This document shows, one piece after another, positions 35,701 to 45,714 of a stretch of 64,000 nucleotides of DNA. The DNA comes from Apus apus (taxonomy: Eukaryota; Chordata; Aves; Apodiformes; Apodidae). The stretch is taken from the NCBI RefSeq assembly GCF_020740795.1, contig NC_067282.1, positions 145,376,858 to 145,440,857 of the forward strand, written 5' to 3'. Under the pieces are notes generated by a model, which saw nothing but the letters and a program-made list of their open reading frames with translations, made no database searches and had not been told where the DNA came from. Each line of letters begins with the position of its first letter. The stretch's first letter is position 1. The position numbers were made by a program, and so were the translations under genes.

Positions 35701-38369
35701 TAGCCTACCTTGTTTCTCAGCCCCTGCCACTCCGTCAAATCACTCCCAGTTTCCCAGCGGTGGAGGATCACACTGGAGCATGTGGGCCTCTTCCTCCATA
35801 CCCTGTACCTCCTGCTCCCTAAAAGAACACTTGTGCTGGCAGTACCTGTCCCCTTTACACCACCAAGGGCAACTGGCATTCACTGGAGTTGTCAGGAGCA
35901 CTGTGCACCTCCACTGTCTAACAAGAGAGATGCTTCAGTCTTCAGTGCCAGATCCTGCAGCATTACCACCCACAAAAACCCCCTCTCCAGCTCTCACAGA
36001 CTCAAGCACTGAAAAATTATCAGGGTGATACCTTTGAATATCTATCAGACCACCATGCTAACTGTAATTCTGCAATTTCCTCAGGTATTTCTCTAAGCTT
36101 CACTGTTTCGAAGTCAACAGGTATTGAAAGGTGGCCAGCACAATTCCAGTGTTAAGATTAAATAAAATCCCAAACACCAAGTACAACTCCTCCTCCTCAT
36201 CTCTTATGAAACACTGCAGAGTGAACAGAAGATGAAATGCTTTCCATTAATTTTCTATTTTTAAACCCACTTGTTAATGTTTCTTGGCTTTTTAAAACAC
36301 CATTTGACTAGAGCTCTATTAATTACCCAGTTGCCTCAGCAAGATGAATTTTTCAGAATTTTTCCCCCAAGGAAGCTCCTCTCACTTTTATCCTAGTTTG
36401 AAGCTTCTCCCTGTCGCATTCCAGAGAAGCCTGGTTTTCAAAGTTTCTTGTGCTTGTTTCTCCAGCCACAATTAATATCTCCTGCATGTATTAATTTAAA
36501 AATCTCCACATAAAACAGTTAGGACATATAAAACGGGAAGGCTTTATGTAGATTATACTTCCAGATAATCTCCGAAAAGCCTGTTTCACATTGAAAAGAC
36601 TTATCACAGATTTTATTAGTTGTCCTCTTGTAAAATATCTAAAAAACAAGTGTCTTGTTTTAAGTGAGTGCTTTGGACTAAAAAACTGCCAGCCCTTGAA
36701 AACTCACATCCTGAAGGATCTCCATAAACAGCTTAGCTTGTTAATGCTTAGTCATAAGCACTAATCTCTCTCCTTTTTATTATGATGCAGCTTAGTACTC
36801 TGCTGCTGTTCACTGTAAAGCTAATGTTGAAGAAATAAACCAATCATCAGGAGTTAAAGTCTGTCATGGTGATTATTCCTAATAGTGACCAGTGCCAACC
36901 ACTAGCTTTTACCTTAAACTCCCCTACGTGCCAGCAGCCATCTTCACACCAGAGCAATTAGGTTGGGTCCTTCCTCCCACAATTTCTGCATTTCCCTTTT
37001 TCCTCCTCCAAATGTTTTTAACTGCTGAATTAACTGCGAAAAATGCTGTTGTTTTTAATTATTCACTATGCATCACCATTTCCCATAACCACATAATCTA
37101 TAAAATTGCAGTTATGCCTTTACAAGATCACCAATCAGTTCTTAATGGGCATTATTTTCTTCTTTGCTTTTTTTTTTTTTACAGAAAGGAAAAAAAACCC
37201 TTGGACTACAGCAAAAAGTTTTTAAGACCAGGGCAGCAACTGAAATTACATCCTTACAAATGTATTTAGAAACATAAATAAGATGACCTGATTTTCACTT
37301 TGCAAAAAAAGCTCCAGAAAGATTCAAATACTCACTAATGAAAAGTAAATGTAGTTTAAAAGATTTGCTTGTTTTTAATAAACTGGAAAATATGTAGCTT
37401 TCAAGAGACCTCTGGAAACCATCTTGCCCAAGTCCTCATTCAGAGTATGGCCAGTTTGGATCAGGTTGCTCAGGGTCTTGCACAGCTCACCTTTCAATAT
37501 CTCCACAGATGGAAACTTCACAGCCTCTCTGGACACCTGTTCACATGTCTGACCCACTCTCATGGTGAAAATTACTTTCCTAACACCCTACTGGGACTTT
37601 CTTTAATGCACCTTGCAACCATTACCTCTTGTGCTATCACTGCATATCTCAGAGGAGTCCAGATTAGTTTTCTGCACCCTTCCATCAGACAGCTCTAAGA
37701 TCTCCCATTTGTCTTCTCTGCAGAAAACCAAACAAAACTCACTTCATTCTTTCCTCACATGTCCTGTTCTACAGTTACCCAGACCTTATGGTGGTCTTCA
37801 TTTGGTTTATCAGTTTCCACTTATCTTAAACAACCACAGATTCAGACATATGAAAGCAAGTGTATTTCTGGCCCTTCACCCACTTCTTTTTGTTGGGCAC
37901 TTCACTTCTAATTTAAAATGTTTACAGTGCAAGGTTAGTGGCTTCTGCTGAGCACAAGTTCCTTGTCTATGGACACTTTTCTTTATTCACAATTCCTGCA
38001 GACTTAAAACAAACAAATCCTTTCTGTGATTTCATTGTAGGCATGTCAATTAGCAAAGAGCATTCACATGCACCCTTAAGTGCATCGGTACACTAGAAAC
38101 ATTCCATTACTGCATCATCACGACAAATGAACAAGGGCTCAGGATGTACTACCTTCATGAAAGTTGTCATCTGTTGAGATGTGGGTCAAGGGAGACTGGG
38201 GTCGAGAGTCCCCGCAGAGGGAATAGCTGTGTTCTGCCTGGATGAGGGGCGCTGGAGATGCTGGAGACAGTTCCACCTCCATTATTTCATTCTTCTCAGA
38301 CAAGAAGGGATCATTCAAGAGCTGGCCTAGAACATCTGGTGAAAACTCATCCAGGAACTCTGTGAAGTG
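5677..38369 (-). CDS. CREB3L2: CREB3L2, ER-bound bZIP transcription factor (exons 2-12, 5' incomplete)
   Basis: Gene-level entry for join(38369..38153, 23561..23395, 21803..21716, 19903..19722, 19060..18914, 17205..17147, 15786..15718, 8732..8633, 7684..7558, 6905..6680, 5752..5677) on the minus strand. The exons total 1458 nt, or 485 codons plus TAA, and every junction keeps frame with AG acceptors and GT donors. Order in the visible protein: acidic activation region (about 1-73), SUMO-type motifs (91-94, 140-143), Ser/Pro-rich segment (160-215), adaptor segment leading into the basic region (219-277), heptad positions 284, 291 (Cys), 298, 305, 312 and 319, membrane segment (about 340-357), RSLL site-1 protease motif (389-392) and a lumenal tail with sequons at 445, 469 and 482. 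CREB3L2 is preferred over CREB3L1 because of the LNDPFLSEK stretch, the GPYPSATKM sequence after the membrane and the short lumenal tail. Known family role: ER-to-Golgi transport, intramembrane cleavage, then activation of secretory-pathway genes. Exon 1 is not in the window. Confidence 0.95.
5753..6679 (-). other. Intron 11 of CREB3L2
   Basis: 927 nt, GT..AG. I see no repeat, ORF or RNA gene in it. Confidence 0.9.
6680..6905 (-). CDS. CREB3L2: CREB3L2 exon 11: lumenal domain with site-1 protease motif
   Basis: 226 nt: two bases, 74 codons, two bases. The acceptor reads gtctttgtatgcag|TGAGGT and the donor CAGCACAG|gtgagt. It begins (V)[14 protein letters not shown] fits the site-1 protease consensus RxLx at the place used in mammals. 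The middle ([19 protein letters not shown]) is acidic and poorly conserved. The end, [17 protein letters not shown], is conserved and carries an N-E-T glycosylation sequon. The domain faces the ER lumen. Confidence 0.96.
6906..7557 (-). other. Intron 10 of CREB3L2
   Basis: 652 nt, GT..AG. I see nothing else in it. Confidence 0.9.
7558..7684 (-). CDS. CREB3L2: CREB3L2 exon 10: transmembrane segment
   Basis: 127 nt: 42 codons plus one base. The acceptor reads ctttgccag|ATGGTG and the donor CCATTG|gtaagt. [13 protein letters not shown], with CLM from exon 9, forms a hydrophobic helix of about 17-20 residues. It is followed by [13 protein letters not shown], nearly identical to mammalian CREB3L2 and a good marker against CREB3L1. 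Family knowledge places the site-2 protease cut within this helix. Mammals have Val where this exon starts with Met. Confidence 0.96.
7685..8632 (-). other. Intron 9 of CREB3L2
   Basis: 948 nt, GT..AG. I see nothing else in it. Confidence 0.9.
8633..8732 (-). CDS. CREB3L2: CREB3L2 exon 9: zipper end and juxtamembrane segment
   Basis: 100 nt: one base, then 33 codons. The acceptor reads tttttgctttccag|AACACT and the donor CTTATG|gtgagt. It encodes [13 protein letters not shown] (the last two zipper leucines), then [19 protein letters not shown], the conserved cytosolic juxtamembrane sequence. The final CLM residues begin the transmembrane helix completed by exon 10. The reading frame runs on past the donor for many codons into intron sequence (VSVAEAGSC...), which is not coding. 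Confidence 0.96.
8733..15717 (-). other. Intron 8 of CREB3L2
   Basis: 6985 nt, GT..AG, AT-rich. It splits the leucine zipper coding sequence. I found no clear CR1 end. 14140-14990 contains longer-than-average open frames with a weak LINE-like phrase ([15 protein letters not shown]), but not enough to call a repeat. Nothing else is recognisable. Confidence 0.85.
15718..15786 (-). CDS. CREB3L2: CREB3L2 exon 8: leucine zipper, central part
   Basis: 69 nt: one base, 22 codons, two bases. The acceptor reads ggtgtctccag|AGTTGA and the donor AACAG|gtaggt. The translation [22 protein letters not shown] closely matches mammalian CREB3L2. It supplies heptad positions Cys291, Leu298 and Leu305 of the visible protein; the Cys at a d-position is also found in mammals. 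The exon is a multiple of three and flanked by identical phases, so skipping it would delete 23 zipper residues without a frameshift. Confidence 0.97.
15787..17146 (-). other. Intron 7 of CREB3L2
   Basis: 1360 nt, GT..AG. I see no repeat or gene in it. Confidence 0.9.
17147..17205 (-). CDS. CREB3L2: CREB3L2 exon 7: DNA-binding basic region
   Basis: 59 nt: 19 codons plus two bases. The acceptor reads ttttccttag|ATCTCT and the donor GAAAAAA|gtaagc. It encodes [19 protein letters not shown]. Together with the last residues of exon 6 this gives the bZIP basic signature N-x-x-S-A-x-E-S-R, followed by the first heptad leucine (SLEKK). The exon is as short as its mammalian counterpart. Confidence 0.97.
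17206..18913 (-). other. Intron 6 of CREB3L2
   Basis: 1708 nt, GT..AG. It contains a plus-oriented CR1 fragment (about 17640-18225) and a 17-nt A run at 18391-18407. Confidence 0.9.
17640..18225 (+). mobile_element. CR1 LINE fragment (old, diverged) in intron 6
   Basis: The plus strand shows the order of a CR1 3' region: 'ggaggaccactgctataaaa', 'aggaaaggtggagaaagctg', 'tctcaaagggatgcagaaag', then 'gactggacaagtccctaatc' and finally 'ttagaccaaaggacctccag'. The last phrase matches the usual CR1 end (ggaccTCCAGAggtcCCttCCaac). Frames are broken and the 8-mer terminal repeat is not preserved, so this is an ancient copy. It is antisense to CREB3L2. The edges are approximate. Confidence 0.75.
18914..19060 (-). 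CDS. CREB3L2: CREB3L2 exon 6: adaptor region and start of basic region
   Basis: 147 nt, exactly 49 codons. The acceptor reads gacacttgcag|AAATTA and the donor AACAAG|gtaaat. The translation runs [22 protein letters not shown] and continues through [15 protein letters not shown] to [10 protein letters not shown]. This is the segment immediately N-terminal to the basic region that defines the CREB3/OASIS family, and it is nearly identical to mammalian CREB3L2. The exon ends at the start of the DNA-contacting helix, which continues in exon 7. Confidence 0.97.
19061..19721 (-). other. Intron 5 of CREB3L2
   Basis: 661 nt, GT..AG. The plus-strand open frame across part of it (19098-19526) has no recognisable product. 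Nothing else is seen. Confidence 0.9.
19722..19903 (-). CDS. CREB3L2: CREB3L2 exon 5: Ser/Pro-rich linker
   Basis: 182 nt: two bases completing a split Ala codon, then 60 codons. The acceptor reads cttgccatttag|CAGTGG and the donor CACCACAT|gtaagt. It contains [17 protein letters not shown], a signature of CREB3L1/CREB3L2, and ends SPLLTAPH, which joins directly to KLQG of exon 6. The middle part ([11 protein letters not shown] onward) is low-complexity Ser/Pro/Ala and diverges from mammals, as expected of a disordered linker. The Thr/Ser-Pro-rich block is a plausible phosphorylation target; that is inference. Confidence 0.96.
19904..21715 (-). other. Intron 4 of CREB3L2
   Basis: 1812 nt, with the weak donor gtctgt on its exon 4 side belonging to this intron. 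AT-rich, with an A/T run near 20826-20862. No repeat family or gene was recognised. Confidence 0.9.
21716..21803 (-). CDS. CREB3L2: CREB3L2 exon 4: second SUMO-type motif
   Basis: 88 nt: 29 codons plus one base. The acceptor reads tctcttttctag|ATGAAA and the donor GGAAG|gtctgt, which has an unusual C at +3. The translation contains the highly conserved [13 protein letters not shown] block. IKLE is a second psi-K-x-E sumoylation consensus, and the equivalent site exists in the other OASIS-family proteins. The first codons are ATG AAA, but this Met is internal and is not a translation start. Confidence 0.93.
21804..23394 (-). other. Intron 3 of CREB3L2
   Basis: 1591 nt with a weak donor (gtacat) at its start. 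No repeat or gene was recognised. Confidence 0.85.
23395..23561 (-). CDS. CREB3L2: CREB3L2 exon 3: first SUMO-type motif
   Basis: 167 nt: two bases that complete the split Gly codon from exon 2, then 55 codons. The acceptor is pyrimidine-rich (cttccctggcag|GTGATC). Conserved landmarks are ENEEW (ESEKW in mammals), SIKTEP and [11 protein letters not shown] (LVPSVTLTITA in mammals). IKTE fits the psi-K-x-E sumoylation consensus. I placed the donor at CTG|gtacat because it ends in phase 0, as exon 4 requires. It is a poor match to the donor consensus, so the last few codons are the least certain part of the model. The exon is more diverged from mammals than exons 6-8. Confidence 0.85.
26320..26538 (+). 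mobile_element. CR1 LINE 3' end, 5'-truncated
   Basis: The plus strand reads atcatgaagaaattatttag, then 'gtgagacactgg', 'gaagttgtggatg', 'ttcaaggccaggttggatg', 'gcaacctggtctagtgg' and 'aaggtcccctccaacccaaa', ending in attcaatgattctacgatc, a degenerate form of the CR1 terminal 8-mer repeat. This is the best-preserved CR1 end in the window and strong evidence for an avian (or at least sauropsid) genome. It is antisense to CREB3L2. The open frame over this region (to 26451) is repeat-derived, not a gene. Confidence 0.93.
28285..28375. repeat. AT-rich simple sequence
   Basis: Dense in TATATA and AAATATA, with many overlapping AATAAA/TTTATT-like words. No longer unit is evident. Confidence 0.6.
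28881..29015 (-). mobile_element. CR1 LINE 3' end fragment, minus orientation
   Basis: On plus it starts catcacagaattatagaatgg (reverse complement of the CR1 terminal repeat). It continues through aaaggacctagaaaatcatc, tagttccaacccccctgcat and gggcagggataccttccact to caacctggccttgagaatg. It is truncated after about 135 nt. Sense to CREB3L2. Confidence 0.9.
31400..31595 (+). mobile_element. Ancient CR1-like LINE fragment
   Basis: The plus strand reads gagggaacttaatcacagcc, tacaaacacctggggaaag, then cttctttac-type text and 'acatggaactggaagctaaa', followed by 'tgactgcaaataaagtagtc'. The order resembles the segment just upstream of the 3' end in old amniote CR1 families (cacagtctacaagtacct...atggctggaagttgaagc). 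It is heavily diverged, with no intact frame. Confidence 0.55.
32096..32200. repeat. AT microsatellite-like tract
   Basis: Interrupted (TA)n: tattatatatatatgact, then ttatatatatatatacacat, and further TACATA words. Imperfect, with several interruptions. Confidence 0.75.
32474..32501. repeat. Four-copy heptamer tandem repeat
   Basis: Two copies of AAGCTTA are followed by two of AAGCTCA, then an A run. Each pair is identical within itself and the two pairs differ by one base. Confidence 0.85.
37390..37830 (-). mobile_element. CR1 LINE fragment, minus orientation, near exon 2
   Basis: The reverse complement of a CR1 3' region is readable on plus: 'gagacctctggaaaccatct', 'tgcccaagtcctcattcag', 'ttggatcaggttgctcaggg', 'aatatctccacagatggaaa', 'tctctggacacctgttcaca', 'ctcatggtgaaaattacttt', 'cattacctcttgtgctatca' and 'cttccatcagacag'. 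It is old and diverged but collinear for over 400 nt. It lies about 320 nt downstream (in transcript sense) of the exon 2 donor. Confidence 0.85.
38153..38369 (-). CDS. CREB3L2: CREB3L2 exon 2: N-terminal acidic activation region
   Basis: 217 nt: 72 codons plus one base. The acceptor reads tatctccacag|CACTTC and the donor GAAG|gtagta. It begins [10 protein letters not shown] and contains [13 protein letters not shown] and [13 protein letters not shown], stretches that are strongly conserved in mammalian CREB3L2. The QAEHSYSL box followed by an S/P-P-Q-S-P-type sequence is shared with CREB3L1. Acidic and hydrophobic residues alternate, as expected of a transactivation region. The reading frame continues leftward past the acceptor only into intron, so the start codon must lie in an upstream exon outside the window. 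Confidence 0.96.
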
Positions 38370-41300
38370 CTGTGGAGATAAAAAGGGGAGAAAAAGTTCA
38401 TCTCCTTGCCTGTCATGCCAACAACAGGAGAACATTGATCAGAACAATTCCAGTATCTGCACCAGGCATCCGTGCCAGTCAGCAGCAGGATCTACCAGCC
38501 CTGCCTAATGACCTCCTTCTCCCATCACTACAAGTTGAAGAGCTACAGCTAGAACAAAAGTCCTCTCAGAGGCATACATTACAACAGAAGAGTCTGTGAT
38601 TAACTTGCCATGAAAATGGAAAACAGAAGCAGCATAAGTCATCTCCTGAAGCCTGTGATCTCCAGCAAAGATATTCACTACAGCATGGCACCAAAAATGG
38701 GAAAGCACATTTCACCCAGACAGTGTAGAAGATTCTACAGAATTTATCACCAGAACACTTTGTGTGTGGAATAGAATATATTTGATTAACTCTCACTGAA
38801 GCAGAGAAGAAAAAGGAAACACACTCACACCGACTTTGACACTAAATATGAATATTTTAGTTGTGGAGAACATAGAGCACACTCTAGGAAAACAAATTCA
38901 TGCTTGCCCCCAAGCCATTTGACACACTTGCTATGAAATGGGTTTCCTGGCTGATTTATGTATCTATTTTAGAAGTCACATTCCACCTAGGATGAGAGTA
39001 TATCAAGTTTCTAGGCCCCAGAGCTAAAGCTCCCGACAAACAGTGCTAATTACCACTTTATCTATTACACTGACAGCACACGTTATGTCTAGATGTAGTA
39101 GGATAGCTTTGTGTTTGTTTCTTATTCAAAAAGAGCACAAACCAAATCTCGTAATCTACTTCCCTGAGACTCCAATACAGTTCCCATCAATAGCCAAAAA
39201 CTCTGCATCTCTTCTTGCTTTTGTTTCCAATGTCAGAAGATTACGTCTTTGACAGACCAAGAAACTGCACTGCAAGAAACTGTTTCTGCTCATCTAAATC
39301 ACACAAAGAATTCTGGTTTTGTACAAAAATACTTGTACAATGAATTGCAAAGAGCATTTCTAAACAACCAGGCATTATCTACGATCTCATATAGGGGTCT
39401 TTGTCAACTGTGGCATGATCTTACAAAAGTCTAAGTTTGTTTGATTTGCTCTGTTTTTGCAAGCAGTATTGATCCTGGCTCTTCATCTCGCTCTCTCCTG
39501 CAGAAACAAACACTGAAATTCAAGATTTGGCTTCCTGTTAGTTAAATTAGGAATTAAACAAGTCAATATTGTATAAAACCCTGAGGGAAGTGGTGTGCTC
39601 ACACCCCCATGAACGCACGTTTCACAGCTCCAGCAGTACCTGTGGCCTTGAAGCCTGATGCTGGAAAATGGTGAGCATAGCCAGCTCTCACAACATCCCC
39701 TGAAAGTTTGAGTACCTCTTCCAAGATGCTCACAAATGCAAACTGTGCCTTCTTTCAAAATTAATAAGGCTTCAGTCAATTCTGACACTGAGGAAAAGAA
39801 AATATTTACTAAACATAAAGCAATAAACAGAGGACCACAGTTGCTATGCTGGAATAGCAACCTAGCTAAAGTAAAGCCTTTACAAATGGCAAAACAGATT
39901 TGCAGCCTCGTATTTATTTACTGTAAATGATAACACTACTAAACAAACTCTCAGATGACTCAGCAAGAGGGTCATGACCACCTTAGAAAACCTTGTTTAT
40001 TTTAATGTTGATATCTGAGGACTCACTCACACTTCAAATCCAGGGCAGCCTCCCAATATCTGTAAGGAAAAAAGTATAAACTACAATTCCCCACTATGCA
40101 AAAAAAGAAATAAAGGATTCTCAAGATTGGTTGAAGACCCTGGTGCATCAATAAAGACAGTGAGTAAAAGAGGGTAAGCAGACATTAAAGTGTAAATAAA
40201 GGACAGAAATGCTTCTCAAGCACAACAGAAGTCAAGGTCGAACCTATAAAGAATCAATGCCTTTCTTAGGTACATTTTTTTCCCCACAATCTCTACACTT
40301 CTCTTCATGCAGGCTGATGGTGAAAATCAGTTATATTTGTTTGCATATTTCCCTAAATTTGGCTAGAACATATCCTGCTTTCTAATTCTTGCATGCATTA
40401 TTCTGACTGATGACTATTAGATGCTGAAATAGGGCTGCTTCAGTATTTGCTTTGATTGAAAGTACTGCTTTGATTTGAAAGAAATTCCTATCAAATGTTA
40501 TTTTACTTATTCCATTTGTTTAAAATCAGATACATTAGTTGTTTTGCTATTTTTGTTGTTTTGTGTTTTTTCCTCTCTGAATGACAAATTGTCCTAAAAC
40601 CACTACAAGAAAAGCAAAGAAGAAAACAAACATTCTGTTTCCCAAAACTAGAGAGAAAGTGGACCTTGGGGTGGGGAAGGATGTTCAACATGCGCATCAA
40701 CATTTGTGCTTTCTGCTTTTCACATGCAGCTGCAAGCTGTGAGGAAGAAAATAATCTGCATTTACAACAGAATTGCTTGGTAGCAAATAAATGTTCAATC
40801 AATTTTAAAGATTATTCTCTAATTTCATTATAATATTTAATCTTCTTTTTAATGGTCTGTGATAAAACGTTGAATACTAGTCAATAGAGAAGCCTCAAAT
40901 AATTGCCACAGGTCAAACTGCACAGCTACTGAACTCAGGGAACAGATGATTCTAGGGATCTAGACTTCAATTCACTCAGTGATTACAAAACCCACCACCA
41001 CTTGATTTACAGGAATCTTTCATATATTATACACATCTCTACTGCAATGAAGGCTTCAGGCTAGCTTGCTTTGATATCTTTTTTTTACCTAAGAAAACAA
41101 TAGTCTCATTGAAAGCAGCTGCACTTGTCTAGAGAATTAAAAAAGAAAAGGCATTTGAGCAGCAGCTACAGATGAAACCATCTGGGGGTAGTTAGGCCTC
41201 CAGTTCCTCAAAACTCACCTACACCTAAGCTGATCTCTCTGTCTTTTCAAAGCACATTCTCCCATTGCTAAACCTCCTTCTCCCTGCACTCCCCTCTCTG

Positions 41301-44300
41301 CTTCCGCAATGCAGCTTAGCAGTCGGTCATCAGCCGCTTCCAGAGCTGGGAAGCCACAGAATAACCCTCAATTCTGATACAGCAGCAACCACCCCTGCAC
41401 TCAGGAACAGGAAAGGGCAATTTAGGGAGGAAACTGAGAATTTTACCCTTAGAACCTGTGTATATATATATATGTATGTATTTGTTTGCCAAAGAAATAA
41501 ATTCTTTGTGGCTTTCACCCAGACAGCTCACCTTTAAAAAAATACACAAACAAATAAAAACAAACAAAGAGAAAAGAGAACTTGCATTGAAAATGTGCTT
41601 TTTCTTTTTTTAAATACCTCTGTAGACAGCATTGTTGCCAGCTCCCTGCTATCCTCACACCCCACTGGCAGCCACAGCACTAGTTGCAGACGTGTTGGTA
41701 CAAGGAGCCTGCTTGAATTATTAAACTATTCTCTCTACATAGCAAAGAGATGTGTTCAGATGGGATTTTAGCCCCTGTAAAAAGTCATGGATTCAGGACA
41801 GATATAACCTTATCTTCCACTTCCCCTTTCCCCAGAACACTGAAAAGACAAAACAGCAGCACTCCTGTTTACAGAGAGAAGGTTGCAGCCCCATGGAGTT
41901 TCACCATCAATCTGGTTGGACATTTGCTCCTGCCTATAACCTGGGTGCTTTGGGCGAACACAAAACACGTACAGACATCATCCCACGGTAAGCAAGCAGA
42001 GGAGAGCTCTTATATCCAGGTGCATGGTGGATTTTGGATAGCTCTTCAAAAGTAGTATTTGGCTGCAGCTCTCCACAGCATCTGCCTGCTTCTGCCAGAC
42101 AAAGGCCCTTTTCTCCAGCTCTGCCTAAAGGACAAAGTTTTTATTTCCCCATCTGATCAAATGAACACCTCCAAAGCAAAACAGAGACTCAGGTGTTGCT
42201 AGGTGCATGGCAGTGCTAACTTCACCAGATGACCTGAAGCCAGACAAGAGAAGCACCAGCCTCAATTGTCTAAAGATGTGACATTACAATGACTAAAAAT
42301 TAAACAGTTGGGTTCAGAAAATTTACTTTCTAAGAACTCACTAAATAAAGCAATGAAGACAAGTCAAGAGCCCCAAATGACATTTCATAACTATATCTAA
42401 ATTATTAAACAAGCGACGGGCTTTGCTGAGCCCACGAAACGCACTGCATCAGCTGCAAGTCCCACACACCAACTGTAGCAGTACAACCCACCCTTTCCCC
42501 CAGAGCCACCCCAGAGGGAAGCGGCTGCAGCAGCCTGGCACACAGCAAAGCAAGCCCTCTCCAATCAGCCCAGGGCAAGCCAGCCTTCATGCAACACAAC
42601 AGGGTGAGAATCACCTGCAAATTGAAGATACTGCCCTCCTTGGAATCAGAGGCTCCCTCCTGGATCACCCTGAGATCTCCCCATCCTGGAGGGATCAATC
42701 CCCCCTCCACAAGTGGAACTGCCCACGTAGGAGCACTCCTTCTACCCACAGGCACTCATGGGATAAAAATGAAGCCCACCATCTACCCATAGGTACAACA
42801 CTGCCTGCTCGTTCTCTCTTATTAGGCTTGAGCAGCAATAATGGGGGGAGAGAGGCAAGGACTGCACTCTTAATTCTGTATCAAAGGAATCAGAGTACAT
42901 GTAATGTACAAGGCCGTGTTCCTGAAGAAAGTGAGGAAAAAGAGGAAAAAGGATAAAAGGGGGGAGAGGGGGAAACCACAAACCACCCACCATCAATGGG
43001 GAAGTAAACATGTACCACAGGCATGAATTTGTCCCTTCTCCCCCAACATTTCATCTAACATTATGGTAACAGGGATAAAAGGATACAATTTGTTCAGCAG
43101 CAGTTTTGTGGCTTGCATAAAAAAGGTGCGTAGGAAGTAAAACACAAAATATCACAAAAGACAGCATTTCGAGTTAAAACCATCAAACAGATGAAGAAGT
43201 GGCTACAGGGAGATACTATCTCCTCTTCAAGGAATCAAGCACATATTTCACAGACATCTGGCAGCTGCTTATATGGTAGCTGAAGAGGTCTCAGTAGGAG
43301 TCACAGCTGCTAACAAAAGGCTTCAAGCTCTGGGGCATTCAGGCAAGGTATCAGTTATTAAAGATGGCACATATGTGCCAGTCAGCCTTCATGGGTTGAG
43401 CTCCAGGCATGACTGCATGGCAAGAGCTGTAAAACGCATCACACACCTTGCCATCAGCTCTGCCTGGGTTTGCAAGTGCAGCATCTACTCATAAGGGCTT
43501 GGAGCAGAGACCTGCCCTTTTTAGCTAATGAAGAATCACACCTAGGGATGTTGCTCGTGGAGGATGGCACAGACAAGCTTACCAATGATGACAATGCAGC
43601 AGTTTGTGAATTTCTGCATGCCCAGACACAAGGTTAAACCCCAAGACTCTCAAAGCAGGTTTTTTCTTTCCAGCCATATCTCTAGTGATGCTGTTGACTT
43701 TCTTCTTGCAAGTTCATCGGTGATGGACTGGAGGTGTCAGTGTGCACCAACTTCCAACAACCAAAACTACTGTTCTCAGTACTCACTGGCATCTAGACAT
43801 CAGTTAATTTTCAAATAGTCAAACACAAATTCTGAAGATTTTCAGGTACTTCACTTCTCTCAGCTTCTTCCCTTTCTAGAAATTCTCTGTTTGAAACAGG
43901 GAAATCTAGCCACCACTCGCTTTTCTCCAAATTCAGCCATGGCTTCTATCACTTCTGTCAGCTTTGAGAAGAGCTACCAACAGAGCACCTGCAGCCTCCC
44001 CTCTGCAAGTCCCTCACATATGCCCTGCAAGAAAAGCTCCTCATATTGGCACACAGTGTGTCAATACATCACTGTTATGAGGTACAGATCCAAGCATGAG
44101 AAATGAAGGACAACCTGGCAGCAAGACAGTGTTTTTCCATAAAATTGATTCCAAAGATGGGGGCTGAAAGAGAGACAAGACCAACATCTCCACAGGGAGA
44201 AAGAGTGGGAGAGCAGTAGGCTGCACCTTATAGTTTGGTATACAAGGGTGCTTACCTTTGCTATGCATTAATCTGGGTGAGGGGGAACCAACTATATTTG

Positions 44301-45677
44301 GCAGCAAATATTAGAAAAGATTAATGCAATCACATCTGAATTGGCTGAAATCTGATTTGCCAAGAGACCCCTTGTCTCACAAGTATGCAGAGTATGGAGC
44401 ACGCAACTGCAGGCACATCTAACTACTCATTCTTAAACAGGAGACAGAGATCCTCCCTCTCAGCCTGATGCAGGACCAAAATAGCTGGAAGAGCTTTCCG
44501 GTGGCAGGTTAAGAGTCTTAGATGCAGTCATAGCTGAAAACTGTGAGGATGAGGACTGTAAACAGTCATCCAAGTCATGCCTAAAACATGCTGATAACTC
44601 AGTAGAGAGATTTACACTACTCTGGCTTATTTACTTGCCAAGGGCAAACACAGGGAACCTCAGATTTCTAGGTGTTCATCTTCCACAATGTAAAAATCAA
44701 ACCCAAATCACAGAGAAATTAGTTGCTCAATTATTTTACCCTACTATAAAGCTCTTTACTGTCTAGCCATTAACTACATTGAAATCACCTCATCTGCAGG
44801 AAGAGTAACCTGAAATTGGTATTTGAAAACACTGAAGAGATAACAGCAGATATGATCATCTGGAGTCTCACACTAGCAATTACACATTTTAAGCATTAGA
44901 AAAAAAAAAAAACTGGATGGATTTTAAAAAACCACTATGTGAATAATATTCAGGTTGCATCATCAGCAAAACAAATCCCAGGAAATTCAGAGCTAATAGA
45001 TTTACATGGTAATTAAATCCCCACATCTTCCTGACTTGCTTAGGCTACACAGTTGAATATGCTGAAGTTCATGCTGAGCAAATCTTATAATCCACCCCAT
45101 TATGCACACATGCTTGCACACACTTCCACTGCAAACACTCAAGTATTTCAAACCAACAACCAGCAAAGAAGAGATGTATTTATTTGTAACTAATTGGGGG
45201 GATTTTTCAAGAATCATGTTTACTCCTTTGCCTGTTTTTGTTCTAAAATATTCTTTTACTTTCCTTAACACCCCTCCCCCCGAAAAAAAAAAACACCACA
45301 CAAGTATTGTGGATTTAAAAAGAGAATTAAAAAACAAAACTAAATTCTATAGTAACCAGGACTAAATATGGGTTGAAAGAACAAAGAAAGAAAAACAGCA
45401 AAAAAAAAAAGTCCTTGTGCAGTTAAGGCAACGGTAAGAAACAACCATGAAGTTCAGTGTCTCTTAAGCTCACTGCTTGCAATCAGATAAAAGGATGCTA
45501 TTGCTCATTCCTAGCCCAAGCCTCTTGGGAGTCATATAAAATAGGAAAATCCTTCTCACATTCCCCTGCCCTTCACCCAGTGCATAGTTCTTGGATCTAG
45601 TCTAACTTTTCAATAGGCTGGGCACATTTTTTGCTATTTCCCACCCTCTCCCCAAAAGAGCCAAAGTCAGAGAGGAG

Positions 45678-45714
45678 TGAGTCACAGGGGTGAGAACTCC
45701 AGAGCAGTGAGTCA
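45678..45714. promoter_or_regulatory. Paired AP-1/TRE motifs
   Basis: Two exact TGAGTCA heptamers at 45678-45684 and 45708-45714, 30 bp apart in the same orientation (close to three helical turns). A third, TGACTCA, lies at 46143-46149. The motif matches are certain; function is inferred only from spacing. Confidence 0.35.

Larger units (their letters stand above)
23562..38152 (-). other. Intron 2 of CREB3L2
   Basis: 14,591 nt, GT..AG. It contains four CR1 fragments in both orientations, AT-rich simple sequence at 28285-28375 and 32096-32200, and a heptamer tandem repeat at 32474-32501. 34560-34930 is locally GC-rich but shows no gene. 36240-36900 is AT-rich, repeat-free and rich in TTAAT/ATTAAT motifs. 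No coding sequence is supported. Confidence 0.9.

Noticed and set aside
42423..42956. 177-codon open frame on the plus strand
   Set aside because: Composition is Ser/Pro/Gln/His-rich with no recognisable domain, no splice-supported partner, and GC-rich local sequence that makes long chance frames likely.
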